A DNA stretch of 64,000 nt from assembly GCF_000300455.3 (NCBI RefSeq), contig NZ_CP007215.2:1054001-1118000 (forward strand), read 5' to 3'. The position numbers and the translations under genes were made by a program. Position 1 is the first letter of the stretch. Each line of letters opens with the position of its first letter. Shown here one piece after another: positions 1 to 8,091 of the stretch. The notes beneath the pieces are model-generated. The model worked only from the letters and a program-made list of their open reading frames with translations, did no database searches and was not told the DNA's origin. Source of the DNA: Kosakonia sacchari SP1 (lineage in GTDB: Bacteria > Pseudomonadota > Gammaproteobacteria > Enterobacterales > Enterobacteriaceae).

Positions 1-140
1 GTGAGGTGATTTTTCTCGGCATTCAGCCGGATATTGTCGGGTTTTACTATCCGATGACGCCGCCGGTAAAAGCTGCGGTGGAATGTATCTACCAGCGGCT
101 GGCGGGCTGGGAAGGTAATGGCGGTTTCGACAATCTATAA
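1..140 (+). CDS. hycI: Hydrogenase 3 maturation endopeptidase HycI, C-terminal fragment
   Basis: The window opens inside this gene; the frame starts at base 3 and runs 45 codons to a TAA at 138-140. The visible tail contains GIQPDIVGFYYPMTPPVK and GWEGNGGF, which I recognise as the C-terminus of HycI. HycI removes the C-terminal peptide of the hydrogenase-3 large subunit HycE after nickel insertion. The metal-binding residues lie upstream of the window. The last few residues (FDNL) end earlier than my recollection of the E. coli tail. hycI normally closes the hyc operon. Confidence 0.9.
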   Translation, partial: EVIFLGIQPDIVGFYYPMTPPVKAAVECIYQRLAGWEGNGGFDNL

Positions 141-144
141 ATGG

Positions 145-164
145 TGCGCCGGTTGCCCGGCGCA
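145..164. terminator. Hairpin between convergent hycI and the GGDEF gene
   Basis: TGCGCCGG (145-152) and CCGGCGCA (157-164) form a perfect 8-bp stem with a 4-base loop. It sits between two convergent stop codons. No long T run follows, so it is a likely bidirectional terminator rather than a textbook one. Confidence 0.6.
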
Positions 165-169
165 GTCAT

Positions 170-1126
170 TTAACGACGACGTTTTTCCGCGTACATCACT
201 TTGTCGCAATCTTCCAGCATGTCGCGCAGCGTGGCGTATCGACTGCCGCCGTTTTCGATAATGCCGTGCGAATAATTGATGTGGTAATTCTTACCGGACA
301 GATGATCGATGGCGTCCATCCGCGATTGCAGATCGAATAAAAACGCATCCACGTCATTCACGGCGAGATTTCCCAGCAGCACCGCAAACTCCCCGCCGCC
401 GAGACGCGCGGCAATATCCTGCTCTTTCAGGCATTTCGTCAGGTTGCTGGCGAAGATTTTTACCACCTCATCGCCCTCTTTACTGCCCAGCAACTCATTA
501 ATGGCTTTCAGATTATCAATGCTGAAATAGAGCAGGCTGAAGGGTTTTTTATGCTCTTTTAGCCACGCGAAGCGCTTCTCACCGGTGCGGTAAAAACCGC
601 GATTGTTTGGCATCCCGGTCAGGCTGTCGGTCATCGCCATGCTGAGAATCAAAAACTCATCTTCCACGATGGCGGCGAAGTCGAGCAGGGTGTTGATTTC
701 CGCACTGGAAAACGGGCGCGGATAGGTGTCGATAATACAAATTGTCCCGGCTATCGCACCGTCTGGCAGGCGCACCGGGCAGCCAGCGTAAAAGCGCACC
801 CAGGGCTCACCAACGACAAACGGGTTATCGGCAAAACGCGGATCGGCGAGGGTATCTTTCACAATAAAAGTCCCCTCTTCGAGGATGGCATGAGCGCAAA
901 AGGAGAGATTGCGCGGTGTTTCGTGAGTATCGACACCGCTGCGCGACAGCAACCACTGGCGATCGCGATCGAGCAGGCTGATGACCGCGATCGGTACGTC
1001 AAAGGTGGTCTTCGCCGTACGGGTTAACCGGTCAAAGCGCTCATCATCCTTTTTATCAAGCAAATCCATCATATATAGCGACTTCAGCCGCTCGATTTCA
1101 TTGACTGGCATGGCCGGAAAGATCAT
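170..1126 (-). CDS. GAF-GGDEF protein with degenerate GGGEF catalytic site
   Basis: 318 residues. A GAF sensor domain covers about residues 25-160 and a GGDEF domain about 165-318 (DSLTGMPNNRGF opens it). No membrane segment is seen, so it is probably cytosolic. The signature loop reads GGGEF (243-247). The expected acidic third residue is Gly245, and the first Asp of the usual DxD metal motif is Ser202 (SID). The guanine-contact Asn210 and Asp219 are retained. By the PleD scheme the two metal ligands are lost and the base-binding residues kept. The inhibitory-site RxxD is KEQD. This is probably not an active diguanylate cyclase but may bind GTP or c-di-GMP. The ATG at 1126 has a GAGGA ribosome site. 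Confidence 0.85.
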   Translation of the reverse strand: MIFPAMPVNEIERLKSLYMMDLLDKKDDERFDRLTRTAKTTFDVPIAVISLLDRDRQWLLSRSGVDTHETPRNLSFCAHAILEEGTFIVKDTLADPRFADNPFVVGEPWVRFYAGCPVRLPDGAIAGTICIIDTYPRPFSSAEINTLLDFAAIVEDEFLILSMAMTDSLTGMPNNRGFYRTGEKRFAWLKEHKKPFSLLYFSIDNLKAINELLGSKEGDEVVKIFASNLTKCLKEQDIAARLGGGEFAVLLGNLAVNDVDAFLFDLQSRMDAIDHLSGKNYHINYSHGIIENGGSRYATLRDMLEDCDKVMYAEKRRR

Positions 1127-1176
1127 AGCTCATCCTCGCTCTGTTCTGTTTCCTAAAGTGTAGACAGTTCTTCTGA

Positions 1177-2097
1177 TCATCGCGTTATATATCCGTAACT
1201 TGCCTGTGCGCGCACAAAATCGATAAACGCCTGTAAAGGCGCAGGAATTAGCCGTCGGGAGTTGTAATAGAGATACGGGCCGTTAAACGACAGCCACCAG
1301 GGTTCCAGCACCGGTATCAGTTCGCCGCGGTCAATCGGCGAGCGCAGCCACTCTTCAAACAGATAAATAATGCCGCTTCCGGCAATAGCGGCTTGCACGG
1401 CCAGATCCATTGCCGCGCCGACGCTAACCACTAAGGTGCCGTTGACCTGAACGCGCAATGTTTCGCCATCGCGCTCGAACTCCCACTCCGGCATCACGCC
1501 GCTGGCGTAGCGGCCGCGAATGCAGTTGTGGGCAATCAGATCGCGTGGATGTTGCGGTATGCCATGTTGTTGCAGGTAATGAGGGGAGGCGGCGGCGACA
1601 AAACGCTGGCGGCGCGGGCCGATGGGCAGCGCGACCATATCCTGCTCCAGACATTCGTCATAGCGGATACCGGCATCACAGCTGTCGCGAAAGACATCCT
1701 GCACGTTACTTTCGGCAACGATTTCCAGCTGGATATCCGGATAGTGCGCCAGAAAGGCGGGAACGATGGCGGGCAGCACCAGCCGGGCGGCGCTGACCGG
1801 CACGTTCAGGCGCAGCGTACCGCTGGGTGTTGAGCGGTAACGGTTAATGGCGTCGAGCGCCGCGTCCACTTCGCTCATCGCTGGTTGCAGCCGCTCCATC
1901 AGCGCTTTACCCGCATCGGTTAGCGCCACGGTGCGGGTGGTGCGGTTAAACAGGCGCACGCCGAGCTGCTGTTCAGCGCGGCGCACCGCATCACTCAGGC
2001 GGGAAGGATTGGTGCCGGTGACGCGTGCGGCTTCGCGAAAGCCCCCGGCGTTGGCGACAGCCACAATGGCGTTCAGCAGGGCGAAGTCCAGCTTCAT
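1177..2097 (-). CDS. LysR-family transcriptional regulator
   Basis: 306 residues from MKLDFALLNAIVAVANAGGF. The N-terminal winged helix (about 1-60) has the family pattern, with RLSDAVRRAEQQLGVRLFNR. It is followed by a two-lobed effector-binding domain. A GTG at 2145 would add 16 residues, but that start lies inside the inverted repeat at 2136-2154 that looks like the LysR operator, so the ATG at 2097 is preferred. The gene is divergent from the aldo-keto reductase, the usual arrangement of a LysR activator and its target. The effector is unknown. Confidence 0.88.
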   Translation of the reverse strand: MKLDFALLNAIVAVANAGGFREAARVTGTNPSRLSDAVRRAEQQLGVRLFNRTTRTVALTDAGKALMERLQPAMSEVDAALDAINRYRSTPSGTLRLNVPVSAARLVLPAIVPAFLAHYPDIQLEIVAESNVQDVFRDSCDAGIRYDECLEQDMVALPIGPRRQRFVAAASPHYLQQHGIPQHPRDLIAHNCIRGRYASGVMPEWEFERDGETLRVQVNGTLVVSVGAAMDLAVQAAIAGSGIIYLFEEWLRSPIDRGELIPVLEPWWLSFNGPYLYYNSRRLIPAPLQAFIDFVRAQASYGYITR

Positions 2098-2135
2098 TGT
2101 TCGGTTAACCGTACAGTGTGTATGAATTTCAGCGG

Positions 2136-2165
2136 ATTGTTGCACAGCAACGATGCTCCTACAAT
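2136..2165 (+). promoter_or_regulatory. Divergent operator and promoter for the aldo-keto reductase
   Basis: An inverted repeat, ATTGTTGC-ACA-GCAACGAT (2136-2154, one mismatch), resembles a LysR box. It overlaps a candidate -35 TTGTTG (2137-2142), followed after 17 bases by -10 TACAAT (2160-2165). The reductase start codon is 30 bases further on. Assignment to the neighbouring LysR protein is inferred from position. Confidence 0.55.
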
Positions 2166-2194
2166 CTGTTTACTTAATGCACAGGAGGTACTCC

Positions 2195-3058
2195 ATGTCT
2201 CAACCCTCACTTACCTTTCGTCTGGGCGATCGCCAGGTTGGTCGTCTGGGTTACGGTGCCATGCAACTGGCTGGCCCTGGCGTATTTGGGCCACCTGCTG
2301 ATGAAGCGAAAGCGCTGCAGGTGCTACGCGATGTGATTGCCGCAGGCGTGAACCATATCGACACCAGCGATTTTTACGGCCCGCATGTCACCAATAAATT
2401 GATTAAGCAGGCACTGCATCCGTACCCGGATGATCTGTGTATTGTCACCAAAGTCGGCGCGCGCCGTGATGACAAAGCCAACTGGCTGCCCGCATTCAGC
2501 GCTGAAGAGTTAACGCAAGCCGTTGAAGATAACCTGCGCAACCTTGGCCTTGAGGCGATGGAAGTGGTGAACCTGCGCGCAATGTTCGGCGTGCATGGGC
2601 CGGAAGAGGGGCCGCTTGAAGCGCCGCTGGAGGCACTGATTAAGCTGAAAGAGCGCGGGCTGATTCGCCATATAGGCCTGAGCAACGTGACGGCGAAACA
2701 GGTGGCGGATGCGCAGAAAATGACGCCGATTGTCTGTGTACAGAACCTCTATAACGTGGCGAATCGTCATGACGACGCGCTGATTGATTCACTGAATGCG
2801 CAAGGGATCGCCTATGTGCCGTTCTTCCCGCTCGGCGGTTTTACGCCGTTGCAGTCAGGCGAGTTGAACGAGGTGGCGCAGGCGCTTGGCGCCACGCCGA
2901 TGCAGGTGGCACTGGCCTGGTTGTTGCAGCGCTCGCCGAATATTCTGCTGATCCCGGGCACCTCTTCGCCGCAACATTTGCAGGAAAATCTCGCCAGCGC
3001 GCAACTCACCTTGCCGTCGGATGCGCTGGCGAAACTCGACGCTATCGCGCAGGCGTAA
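2195..3058 (+). CDS. Aldo/keto reductase, PdxI/YdbC-like
   Basis: 287 residues, starting at the ATG at 2195 behind a strong AGGAGG (2183-2188). It resembles E. coli YdbC/PdxI, an NADPH-dependent pyridoxal reductase, over its full length (RLGYGAMQLAGPGVFGPP, NHIDTSDFYGPHVTN, GTSSPQHLQENLASAQ). TIM-barrel residues Asp and Tyr (HIDTSDFYG) and Lys (VTKVG) are visible. The usual catalytic His position reads VVNLR, as I recall for PdxI. The substrate may differ because the gene is paired with a LysR regulator rather than in the ydbC context. Confidence 0.88.
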   Translation: MSQPSLTFRLGDRQVGRLGYGAMQLAGPGVFGPPADEAKALQVLRDVIAAGVNHIDTSDFYGPHVTNKLIKQALHPYPDDLCIVTKVGARRDDKANWLPAFSAEELTQAVEDNLRNLGLEAMEVVNLRAMFGVHGPEEGPLEAPLEALIKLKERGLIRHIGLSNVTAKQVADAQKMTPIVCVQNLYNVANRHDDALIDSLNAQGIAYVPFFPLGGFTPLQSGELNEVAQALGATPMQVALAWLLQRSPNILLIPGTSSPQHLQENLASAQLTLPSDALAKLDAIAQA

Positions 3059-3062
3059 TCAG

Positions 3063-3088
3063 AAACTGCCCGGTTTACCGGGCAGTTT
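3063..3088. terminator. Bidirectional terminator between aldo-keto reductase and LacI genes
   Basis: AAACTGCCCGG (3063-3073) and CCGGGCAGTTT (3078-3088) form a perfect 11-bp stem with loop TTTA. A-rich and T-rich flanks serve both strands. The stop codon of the minus-strand LacI gene lies within the hairpin. Confidence 0.85.
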
Positions 3089-4079
3089 TAGGCGCAATTA
3101 CCGACTCACGGCACACCAGTTCGCCCCGATGGGCGCAAATAGCGTCAGCCTCTGGCAGCAGAACCATTTCGATGGCGTTACGGATCATCTCCTCCATCGG
3201 AACATGGATGGTGGTCAGCGACGGGTTGTAATACTTGCCGATAACCGAATCATCAAACCCGGCCAGCGACACATCCTGCGGCAGCCGCAAACCCGCCTCA
3301 TAGCAGGCTTTCGCCACGCCAATCGCCATATCATCGTTCCCGGCCAGCACGCAGGTAAACGGCACATTGCGCGCCAGCAGTTCACGTCCCGCCTCATATC
3401 CGCTGTCGGTGCTCCAGCTACCACGCACCAGCAGTTGCGGGTCGGGTTCGATCCCGGCGTTGCGCAGTGCTTTACGATAACCGGCTAAACGGCTCTCGCC
3501 GGTGGGGGAGGCGTCAGAACCGGCAACAAACGCAATGCGCGTATGACCCTGCGAGAGCAGGTAGTCCATCATCGTTTCACAGCTTTGCTGGTGATCGACA
3601 AACACGCACTGGTTGCGGTGGCGGGTAAGTTCCCGATTGATCACCACGATTGGTGTCGGGTTGCGTTCGATGATCTCATCGAGTTCGGCAACCGACAGAT
3701 ATTTGGGATAGATCATGATCGCTTCGCAGCGCAGCGACAGCAGCAGATTGATGGCGTCGCGTTCTTCTTGCGCGCTGTGTTTACCGTCTGCCAGCACCAA
3801 CTGGCGGCTGTGCAGTTCGCTGTTGGTTGCCGCGTGGTAAATCATGCTGGAGAAAAACGGGCCGTTATACAGCCCGTTGGTGATGACCAGCCCGACAGAG
3901 TTGGTTTTATTATTGGCAAGATTGCGCGCCAGCTGATTGGGGCGATAACCCGTTTCGGCAATCGCCTGCATAATGCGGGCTTTCACTTCCTCACGGACAA
4001 AAACTTTGCCATTTAGCGCGCGCGATACTGTCGCTTTGGAGACGCCGGCAAGCCTGGCGACATCCAGTATCGTTACCAT
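3075..4079 (-). CDS. LacI-family repressor, AscG-like
   Basis: 334 residues. The N-terminal HTH is TILDVARLAGVSKATVSRAL, followed by a periplasmic-binding-protein-like effector domain. It is clearly a paralog of AscG at 16645-17658 and shares blocks such as LADGKHSA and ELDEIIE. It lies 39 bases downstream of the PTS gene on the same strand, so the two likely form an operon. The AscG-type palindrome in front of the PTS gene suggests it represses its own operon. The inducer is probably a phosphorylated or free beta-glucoside-like sugar. Confidence 0.9.
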   Translation of the reverse strand: MVTILDVARLAGVSKATVSRALNGKVFVREEVKARIMQAIAETGYRPNQLARNLANNKTNSVGLVITNGLYNGPFFSSMIYHAATNSELHSRQLVLADGKHSAQEERDAINLLLSLRCEAIMIYPKYLSVAELDEIIERNPTPIVVINRELTRHRNQCVFVDHQQSCETMMDYLLSQGHTRIAFVAGSDASPTGESRLAGYRKALRNAGIEPDPQLLVRGSWSTDSGYEAGRELLARNVPFTCVLAGNDDMAIGVAKACYEAGLRLPQDVSLAGFDDSVIGKYYNPSLTTIHVPMEEMIRNAIEMVLLPEADAICAHRGELVCRESVIAPKTAR

Positions 4080-4118
4080 TGTTTAACCTCACTGTTGTTA
4101 TTATTGCGGCGGCTAGTT

Positions 4119-5978
4119 TCAGGCTAGCGACATCAGCGGAACTCCCGCGCTGACAGCGCCCTGCGACTGATGGCGAGTGAGCGTAAACTCCTCGCTGTTG
4201 ACCACCAGCACCGGCGTGGTCAAATCATAACCTGCCTGCTCAATGTGTTCTTTATCAAAGGCCAGTAGCGGCGTTCCGGCGCTAACCCGGTCACCCTCTT
4301 TGACCAGCGGCGTAAAATATTGTCCCTGAAGATTAACGGTGTTAAGCCCAACGTGAATCAGCAATTCCGCGCCATTATCACATATCAAGCCGATGGCGTG
4401 ATGAGAGTCGATCAATGTTGCGACCTGTGCATCACAAGGGGCAACAACTTTACCTTCATGCGGGATGATGGCGATGCCATCGCCCAGCACTTTGCCGGCA
4501 AAGGCTTCATCCGCCACGCTTTCCAGCGCAATCACTTCACCTTTAATGGGGCTGAGCATTTGCAGGGAACCGACAGTCAGCGGCGCGTTTTTCTCATCAG
4601 AAACCACGGCGTCAACCGGATCGTCAAAACCGACAAACTGCACCATCACGATGGTCAGCACAATTGCGGTGCCCGCGCCCACCAGTTCGCCAATAAACGA
4701 CATTGGCGCATCCGGGCTAATCGCGTTGACCAGCGTGAACAGGCCCGGCAGTGCGGCATAAGCATAGTAGAGGCTGCCAAACAGGCTGGCGACGACAGCG
4801 CCAATCGCGCCGCCAATACAGCCGCAGATAAACGGTTTTTTAAAGCGCAGCGTCACGCCATAAATCGCCGGTTCGGTAATGCCGAAAATCGCCGTCACGC
4901 CCGCCGAGAGCGAGGTTGCCTTCAACTGTTTGTTGCGGCTTTTGATGAACACGCCGAACACTGCCGCCATCTGGCCAATCACCGCAATGGTTTGATAGGC
5001 CTGGAAAGAGTCATAGCCCTGAGTATCGAAGTTGGCCATGATCACCGGCGTAATGCCCCAGTGCACACCAAAGATCACAATCACCTGCCAGACACCGCCG
5101 ATAATCGCCGCCGCCAGCGCCGGTGCGGCATGGAACAGCGTGTTATAACCGTGCGCGACGCCCAGCGCCGCCCAACTGGTGATCGGGCCAATCACAATCA
5201 ACGTCAGCGGCACAATGACTACGAAACAGAGCAGCGGGGTAAACAGCGGGCTCACCACTTCAGGCAGCCATTTTTCAACACGGCGTTCAAACCACGACAG
5301 CGCCCAGACGAGAAACAACGGCGGTAGCACCGAGGAGGTGTAAACCGTTTCCGCCAGCGGGAAAAAGAGGAATTTCACTTCACTGCCGCTGGCGATTTTC
5401 CCGGCCATCGCCGTCCACTCCGGGTTGATTAACGCGCAGCAACAGAGCACGGCGATAAAAGGGTTACATTTAAAATGGCGAGCAGCAGTGATGGCGATAA
5501 ACACCGGCAGGAAAGCAAACGGCGTCCATGACATAAAGTTCAGCACCGCAAAGGTGCCGGAAGTTTTGATCTGCGCATCAACAAGGCCGAGCAGGATCAG
5601 CACGCCTTGTAAGATCCCGGCGGCGGCAAGAATGTAGACAATTGGCGCGAACACCGCCGACATGGTGGCGATCACCGCATCCAGCCAGCGGGTTTTTGGC
5701 TGTGCCGTGTTGCCATCTTTCTCTTTCACCATGCCGCTCAGGGCGTTAAACACATCGGCGACATGGGTGCCAATCACCACCTGGAATTGCCCGCCGCTTT
5801 CCACCACCGCTATCACGCCCGGCAGGCTCTGGATGTTGGCCTTCGCTGTGTCAGGCGTTTGATTCAATACCAGGCGCAGACGCGTGGCGCAGCGGGAGAA
5901 ATTACTAATGTTCTCTTCACCGCCGACCTCGCGGAGGATATCACTCGCTAACTTATTGTAATCCCTGATAACGGCCAT
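4119..5978 (-). CDS. PTS beta-glucoside-family EIIBCA permease
   Basis: 619 residues in B-C-A order. The EIIB domain (about 1-85) has the phosphocysteine Cys30 in SNFSRCATRLRL. A multi-span EIIC domain covers about 105-460 and includes FGITEPAIYGVTLRFKKP. EIIA (about 480-619) has phospho-His542 in ELLIHVGLNTVNLQG. It imports and phosphorylates a sugar of the beta-glucoside/trehalose/sucrose class at the inner membrane. No phospho-glycosidase is adjacent, so the substrate is open; ascB about 9 kb away could hydrolyse its product. The start at 5978 has AAAGG upstream. Confidence 0.92.
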   Translation of the reverse strand: MAVIRDYNKLASDILREVGGEENISNFSRCATRLRLVLNQTPDTAKANIQSLPGVIAVVESGGQFQVVIGTHVADVFNALSGMVKEKDGNTAQPKTRWLDAVIATMSAVFAPIVYILAAAGILQGVLILLGLVDAQIKTSGTFAVLNFMSWTPFAFLPVFIAITAARHFKCNPFIAVLCCCALINPEWTAMAGKIASGSEVKFLFFPLAETVYTSSVLPPLFLVWALSWFERRVEKWLPEVVSPLFTPLLCFVVIVPLTLIVIGPITSWAALGVAHGYNTLFHAAPALAAAIIGGVWQVIVIFGVHWGITPVIMANFDTQGYDSFQAYQTIAVIGQMAAVFGVFIKSRNKQLKATSLSAGVTAIFGITEPAIYGVTLRFKKPFICGCIGGAIGAVVASLFGSLYYAYAALPGLFTLVNAISPDAPMSFIGELVGAGTAIVLTIVMVQFVGFDDPVDAVVSDEKNAPLTVGSLQMLSPIKGEVIALESVADEAFAGKVLGDGIAIIPHEGKVVAPCDAQVATLIDSHHAIGLICDNGAELLIHVGLNTVNLQGQYFTPLVKEGDRVSAGTPLLAFDKEHIEQAGYDLTTPVLVVNSEEFTLTRHQSQGAVSAGVPLMSLA

Positions 5979-6023
5979 TTTTATTTACCTTTTATTATCG
6001 GAAACTGAGTCGGTGTAATTGCG

Positions 6024-6073
6024 TGAAACCGGTTTCATGCTAACCTGGTAAACCTCGCCCGCAACCGGTTTCA
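6024..6073 (-). promoter_or_regulatory. Two AscG/LacI-type operators upstream of the PTS gene
   Basis: TGAAACCGGTTTCA (6024-6037) is a perfect 14-base palindrome with the central CG typical of LacI-family sites; I recall this sequence as the AscG operator. CGCAACCGGTTTCA (6060-6073) matches it at 12 of 14 positions, 36 bases away. The pair fits looping or cooperative repression. Confidence 0.75.
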
Positions 6074-6081
6074 TAGAGATC

Positions 6082-6097
6082 TGCGAGCCAAATCACT
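6082..6097. promoter_or_regulatory. CRP-like site upstream of the PTS gene
   Basis: TGCGA-GCCAAA-TCACT matches the CRP consensus TGTGA-N6-TCACA at 8 of 10 positions. Catabolite control is expected for such a PTS operon. No binding data are available. Confidence 0.4.
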
Positions 6098-6209
6098 ACT
6101 CGGTTTGTATTAGGGAGAGGAGATCGACAGGCATATTTCGTTGGGGGACGAAGCGTGGACCTGGCGTCTGCGCAACACTGGCTGCTCATTATTCATGAGG
6201 AGCCACGTT

Positions 6210-6524
6210 ATGATTGCTGTACTTTTTGAAGCCGATATCGCCGCAGGTAAGCAGGCGCGTTACCTGCAATTAGCCGCAGAACTCAAGCCGGTACTGGCAG
6301 ACATCGACGGATTTATCGCTATCGAACGCTTTCAGAGCTTAAGCCGCGAGGGGAAGATTTTGTCATTGTCATGGTGGCGCGATGAAGCATCCGTGCACGC
6401 CTGGAAAAGCAACGTTTTGCATCAGGCGGCGCAGCGCGAAGGGCGGGAAGCCATTTTTTCCTCCTACCGCATCCGTGTTGCCACGGTTTTTCGCGATTAC
6501 GCATCAACCCCGGAGAAGCCATAA
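6210..6524 (+). CDS. Antibiotic-biosynthesis-monooxygenase (ABM) domain protein
   Basis: 104 residues from the ATG at 6210, with GAGGAG 7 bases upstream. The small ferredoxin-like ABM fold is suggested by [33 protein letters not shown] and [16 protein letters not shown]. Relatives are dimeric, cofactor-poor oxygenases or unknown small proteins. It is the first gene of a tight three-gene operon: one base separates it from the ACT gene. The 70 bases before it form an open frame without its own ribosome site and are probably leader. The substrate is unknown. Confidence 0.8.
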   Translation: MIAVLFEADIAAGKQARYLQLAAELKPVLADIDGFIAIERFQSLSREGKILSLSWWRDEASVHAWKSNVLHQAAQREGREAIFSSYRIRVATVFRDYASTPEKP

Positions 6525-6525
6525 T

Positions 6526-6918
6526 ATGTACGATATTCACGTTATCCTGAATAATGCGCCGGGCGCGCTGGCACAGCTTGGCGAAACGCTCGGGAAAAAT
6601 GGCGTCGGGCTGGAAGGAGGCGGTGTGTTTACCGCAGGCGATCGCTGCCATGCGCACTTTCTGGTGGCTGACGGCGAGCGCGCCCGGGAAGTATTAACCG
6701 CTGCTGGTTTATGTGTGCATGCCGTGACGCCACCGGTTATTCGCAAACTCAAGCAGGAGCGTCCTGGCGAGTTAGGCGAAATTGCCCGCACGATCGCGCA
6801 ACATAATGTCAATATCCTTGTGCAATACAGCGATCATGACAACCGGTTGATCCTGCTCACCGATAACGATCCGCTGGCGCGCGAGGTAACACAACGATGG
6901 GACGTACAACCGCTATGA
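6526..6918 (+). CDS. Tandem ACT-domain amino-acid-binding-type protein
   Basis: 130 residues, starting two bases after the upstream stop codon with CGGAGAAG as ribosome site. The first half ([28 protein letters not shown]) and second half ([33 protein letters not shown]) each look like ACT ligand-binding domains. There is no catalytic domain, so it probably senses a small ligand or regulates a partner. It overlaps the regulator gene by an ATGA junction. Confidence 0.8.
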   Translation: MYDIHVILNNAPGALAQLGETLGKNGVGLEGGGVFTAGDRCHAHFLVADGERAREVLTAAGLCVHAVTPPVIRKLKQERPGELGEIARTIAQHNVNILVQYSDHDNRLILLTDNDPLAREVTQRWDVQPL

Positions 6919-7622
6919 CCGGCAATGAACTACGCAAAACGCAGGAACAACCGCATCTGCTGGAGCAGACGCTCTCTGGCCTTGCCAGCGCGATGGCGGA
7001 GCCTTCCCGAGCGAGAATGCTCTGCGCGCTGATGGACGGGCGGGCGTGGACAGCGACCGAGTTGAGCGCGGTGGTAGATATTGCCGCGTCAACGGCCAGC
7101 GCGCATCTGGCAAAACTGCTCGCCAGCGGGCTGCTCGTCTGCGTTTCACAGGGGCGGCACCGCTACTACCGGCTGGCAGGCAGCGATGTCGCCGCGCTAC
7201 TGGAAACGATGATGAGCGTATCCATGCGCGGTGCGCAGGTTCCTGTTACCCGCACGCCGCTGGCGCTGCGTCAGGCGCGTACTTGTTATGATCATCTTGC
7301 CGGTGAAATAGCCGTTGATGTGTATGCGTTTATGCAGCGCGAAGGCTGGATCACCGATGATGGCAACGCGGTAACGGATTCAGGCAAACGGAGCCTTGAG
7401 AAGATCGGCGTTACCCTCGATCCGCGCACCCGGCGCAAACCCTGTAGCGCCTGTCTGGACTGGAGCGAACGGCGCTTTCACCTCGGTGGTGACGCAGGTG
7501 CGGCCCTGCTGATTGCTTTCGAACAACAGGGCTGGTTGCGCAGAACCCCGGGTTATCGCGAAGTCACGGTAACGGAAGAGGGGAAAACCGCGTTTTTTCG
7601 GGTGTTTGGCGTGAAAGGGTGA
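6915..7622 (+). CDS. ArsR-like winged-helix regulator with C-terminal Cys motif
   Basis: 235 residues if started at the ATG at 6915, which overlaps the ACT stop as ATGA. An in-frame ATG at 6897 adds six residues. The N-terminal winged helix includes [23 protein letters not shown] and GRHRYYRL. The distal part has [20 protein letters not shown], with two Cys that could bind metal or sense redox, then a second winged-helix-like segment. As last gene of the operon it probably controls it. I do not know its ligand. Confidence 0.8.
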   Translation: MTGNELRKTQEQPHLLEQTLSGLASAMAEPSRARMLCALMDGRAWTATELSAVVDIAASTASAHLAKLLASGLLVCVSQGRHRYYRLAGSDVAALLETMMSVSMRGAQVPVTRTPLALRQARTCYDHLAGEIAVDVYAFMQREGWITDDGNAVTDSGKRSLEKIGVTLDPRTRRKPCSACLDWSERRFHLGGDAGAALLIAFEQQGWLRRTPGYREVTVTEEGKTAFFRVFGVKG

Positions 7623-7662
7623 GAATAAAATTGTCGACACGCCTTCAGGAATGGTTAAACTT

Positions 7663-7717
7663 TTGTTGATTGCATAGCTTTCAGGCTATAATTTCCGTTC
7701 ATAGCAAAAAAGCTATG
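7663..7717 (+). promoter_or_regulatory. Promoter and operators of the HigBA-type operon
   Basis: A -10 box TATAAT lies at 7687-7692 with a poor -35 (TTGTTG 7663-7668). Two related inverted repeats flank it: ATAGCTTTCAGGCTAT (7674-7689) and CATAGC-AAAAAA-GCTATG (7700-7717). Sites like these normally bind the antitoxin for autorepression. Confidence 0.55.
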
Positions 7718-7728
7718 AGGGAACGGCA

Positions 7729-8091
7729 ATGTGGCAAGTGATTACGACGGAGCGTTTTGACGTGTGGTTTAGCATCCAGCCAGAACTATTGCAGGATGAG
7801 GTTTTAGCGGTTTTCAGGATCCTCAGTGAGTTTGGCCCGCAGCTTGGGCGTCCTTATGTCGATACCATAAAAGGATCAACCTATAGCAATATGAAAGAGT
7901 TGAGGATCCAGTATGCAGGTTCTCCCGTACGCGCCTTTTTTGCGTTCGACTCTACGCGGCGGGCTATTGTACTGTGCGCCGCAGATAAAACAGGCGTTAA
8001 CGAGAAACGGTTTTATAAAGACATGATAAAAATTGCCGACGCAGAGTTCAGAAATCATATGCGAAATAAGGAGTTAACGTGGCAACCTTAG
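7729..8091 (+). CDS. RelE/HigB-family toxin
   Basis: 120 residues. The fold is suggested by VITTERFDVWFSIQ, LGRPYVDTIKGSTYSNMKELR and RAFFAFDSTRRAIVLCAADK, typical of Gp49-like/HigB mRNA interferases that cut ribosome-bound mRNA. Toxin-first order and a 13-base overlap with an XRE antitoxin are the HigBA layout. GAGGGAA precedes the start. Activity is inferred from family and context. Confidence 0.85.
   Translation: MWQVITTERFDVWFSIQPELLQDEVLAVFRILSEFGPQLGRPYVDTIKGSTYSNMKELRIQYAGSPVRAFFAFDSTRRAIVLCAADKTGVNEKRFYKDMIKIADAEFRNHMRNKELTWQP

Noticed and set aside
2098-2145. 16-residue N-terminal extension of the LysR protein from a GTG
   Set aside because: The extension starts inside the operator-like palindrome and precedes the conserved family N-terminus, so the ATG at 2097 is the better start.
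4320-5327. 335-codon open frame antisense to the PTS gene
   Set aside because: Its translation is His/Arg/Gln-rich without motifs, while the PTS frame has all its catalytic residues.
6110-6209. Possible riboswitch or leader peptide before the ABM gene
   Set aside because: The region has an open frame but no convincing ribosome site for it, no terminator-like hairpin and no riboswitch consensus I recognise.
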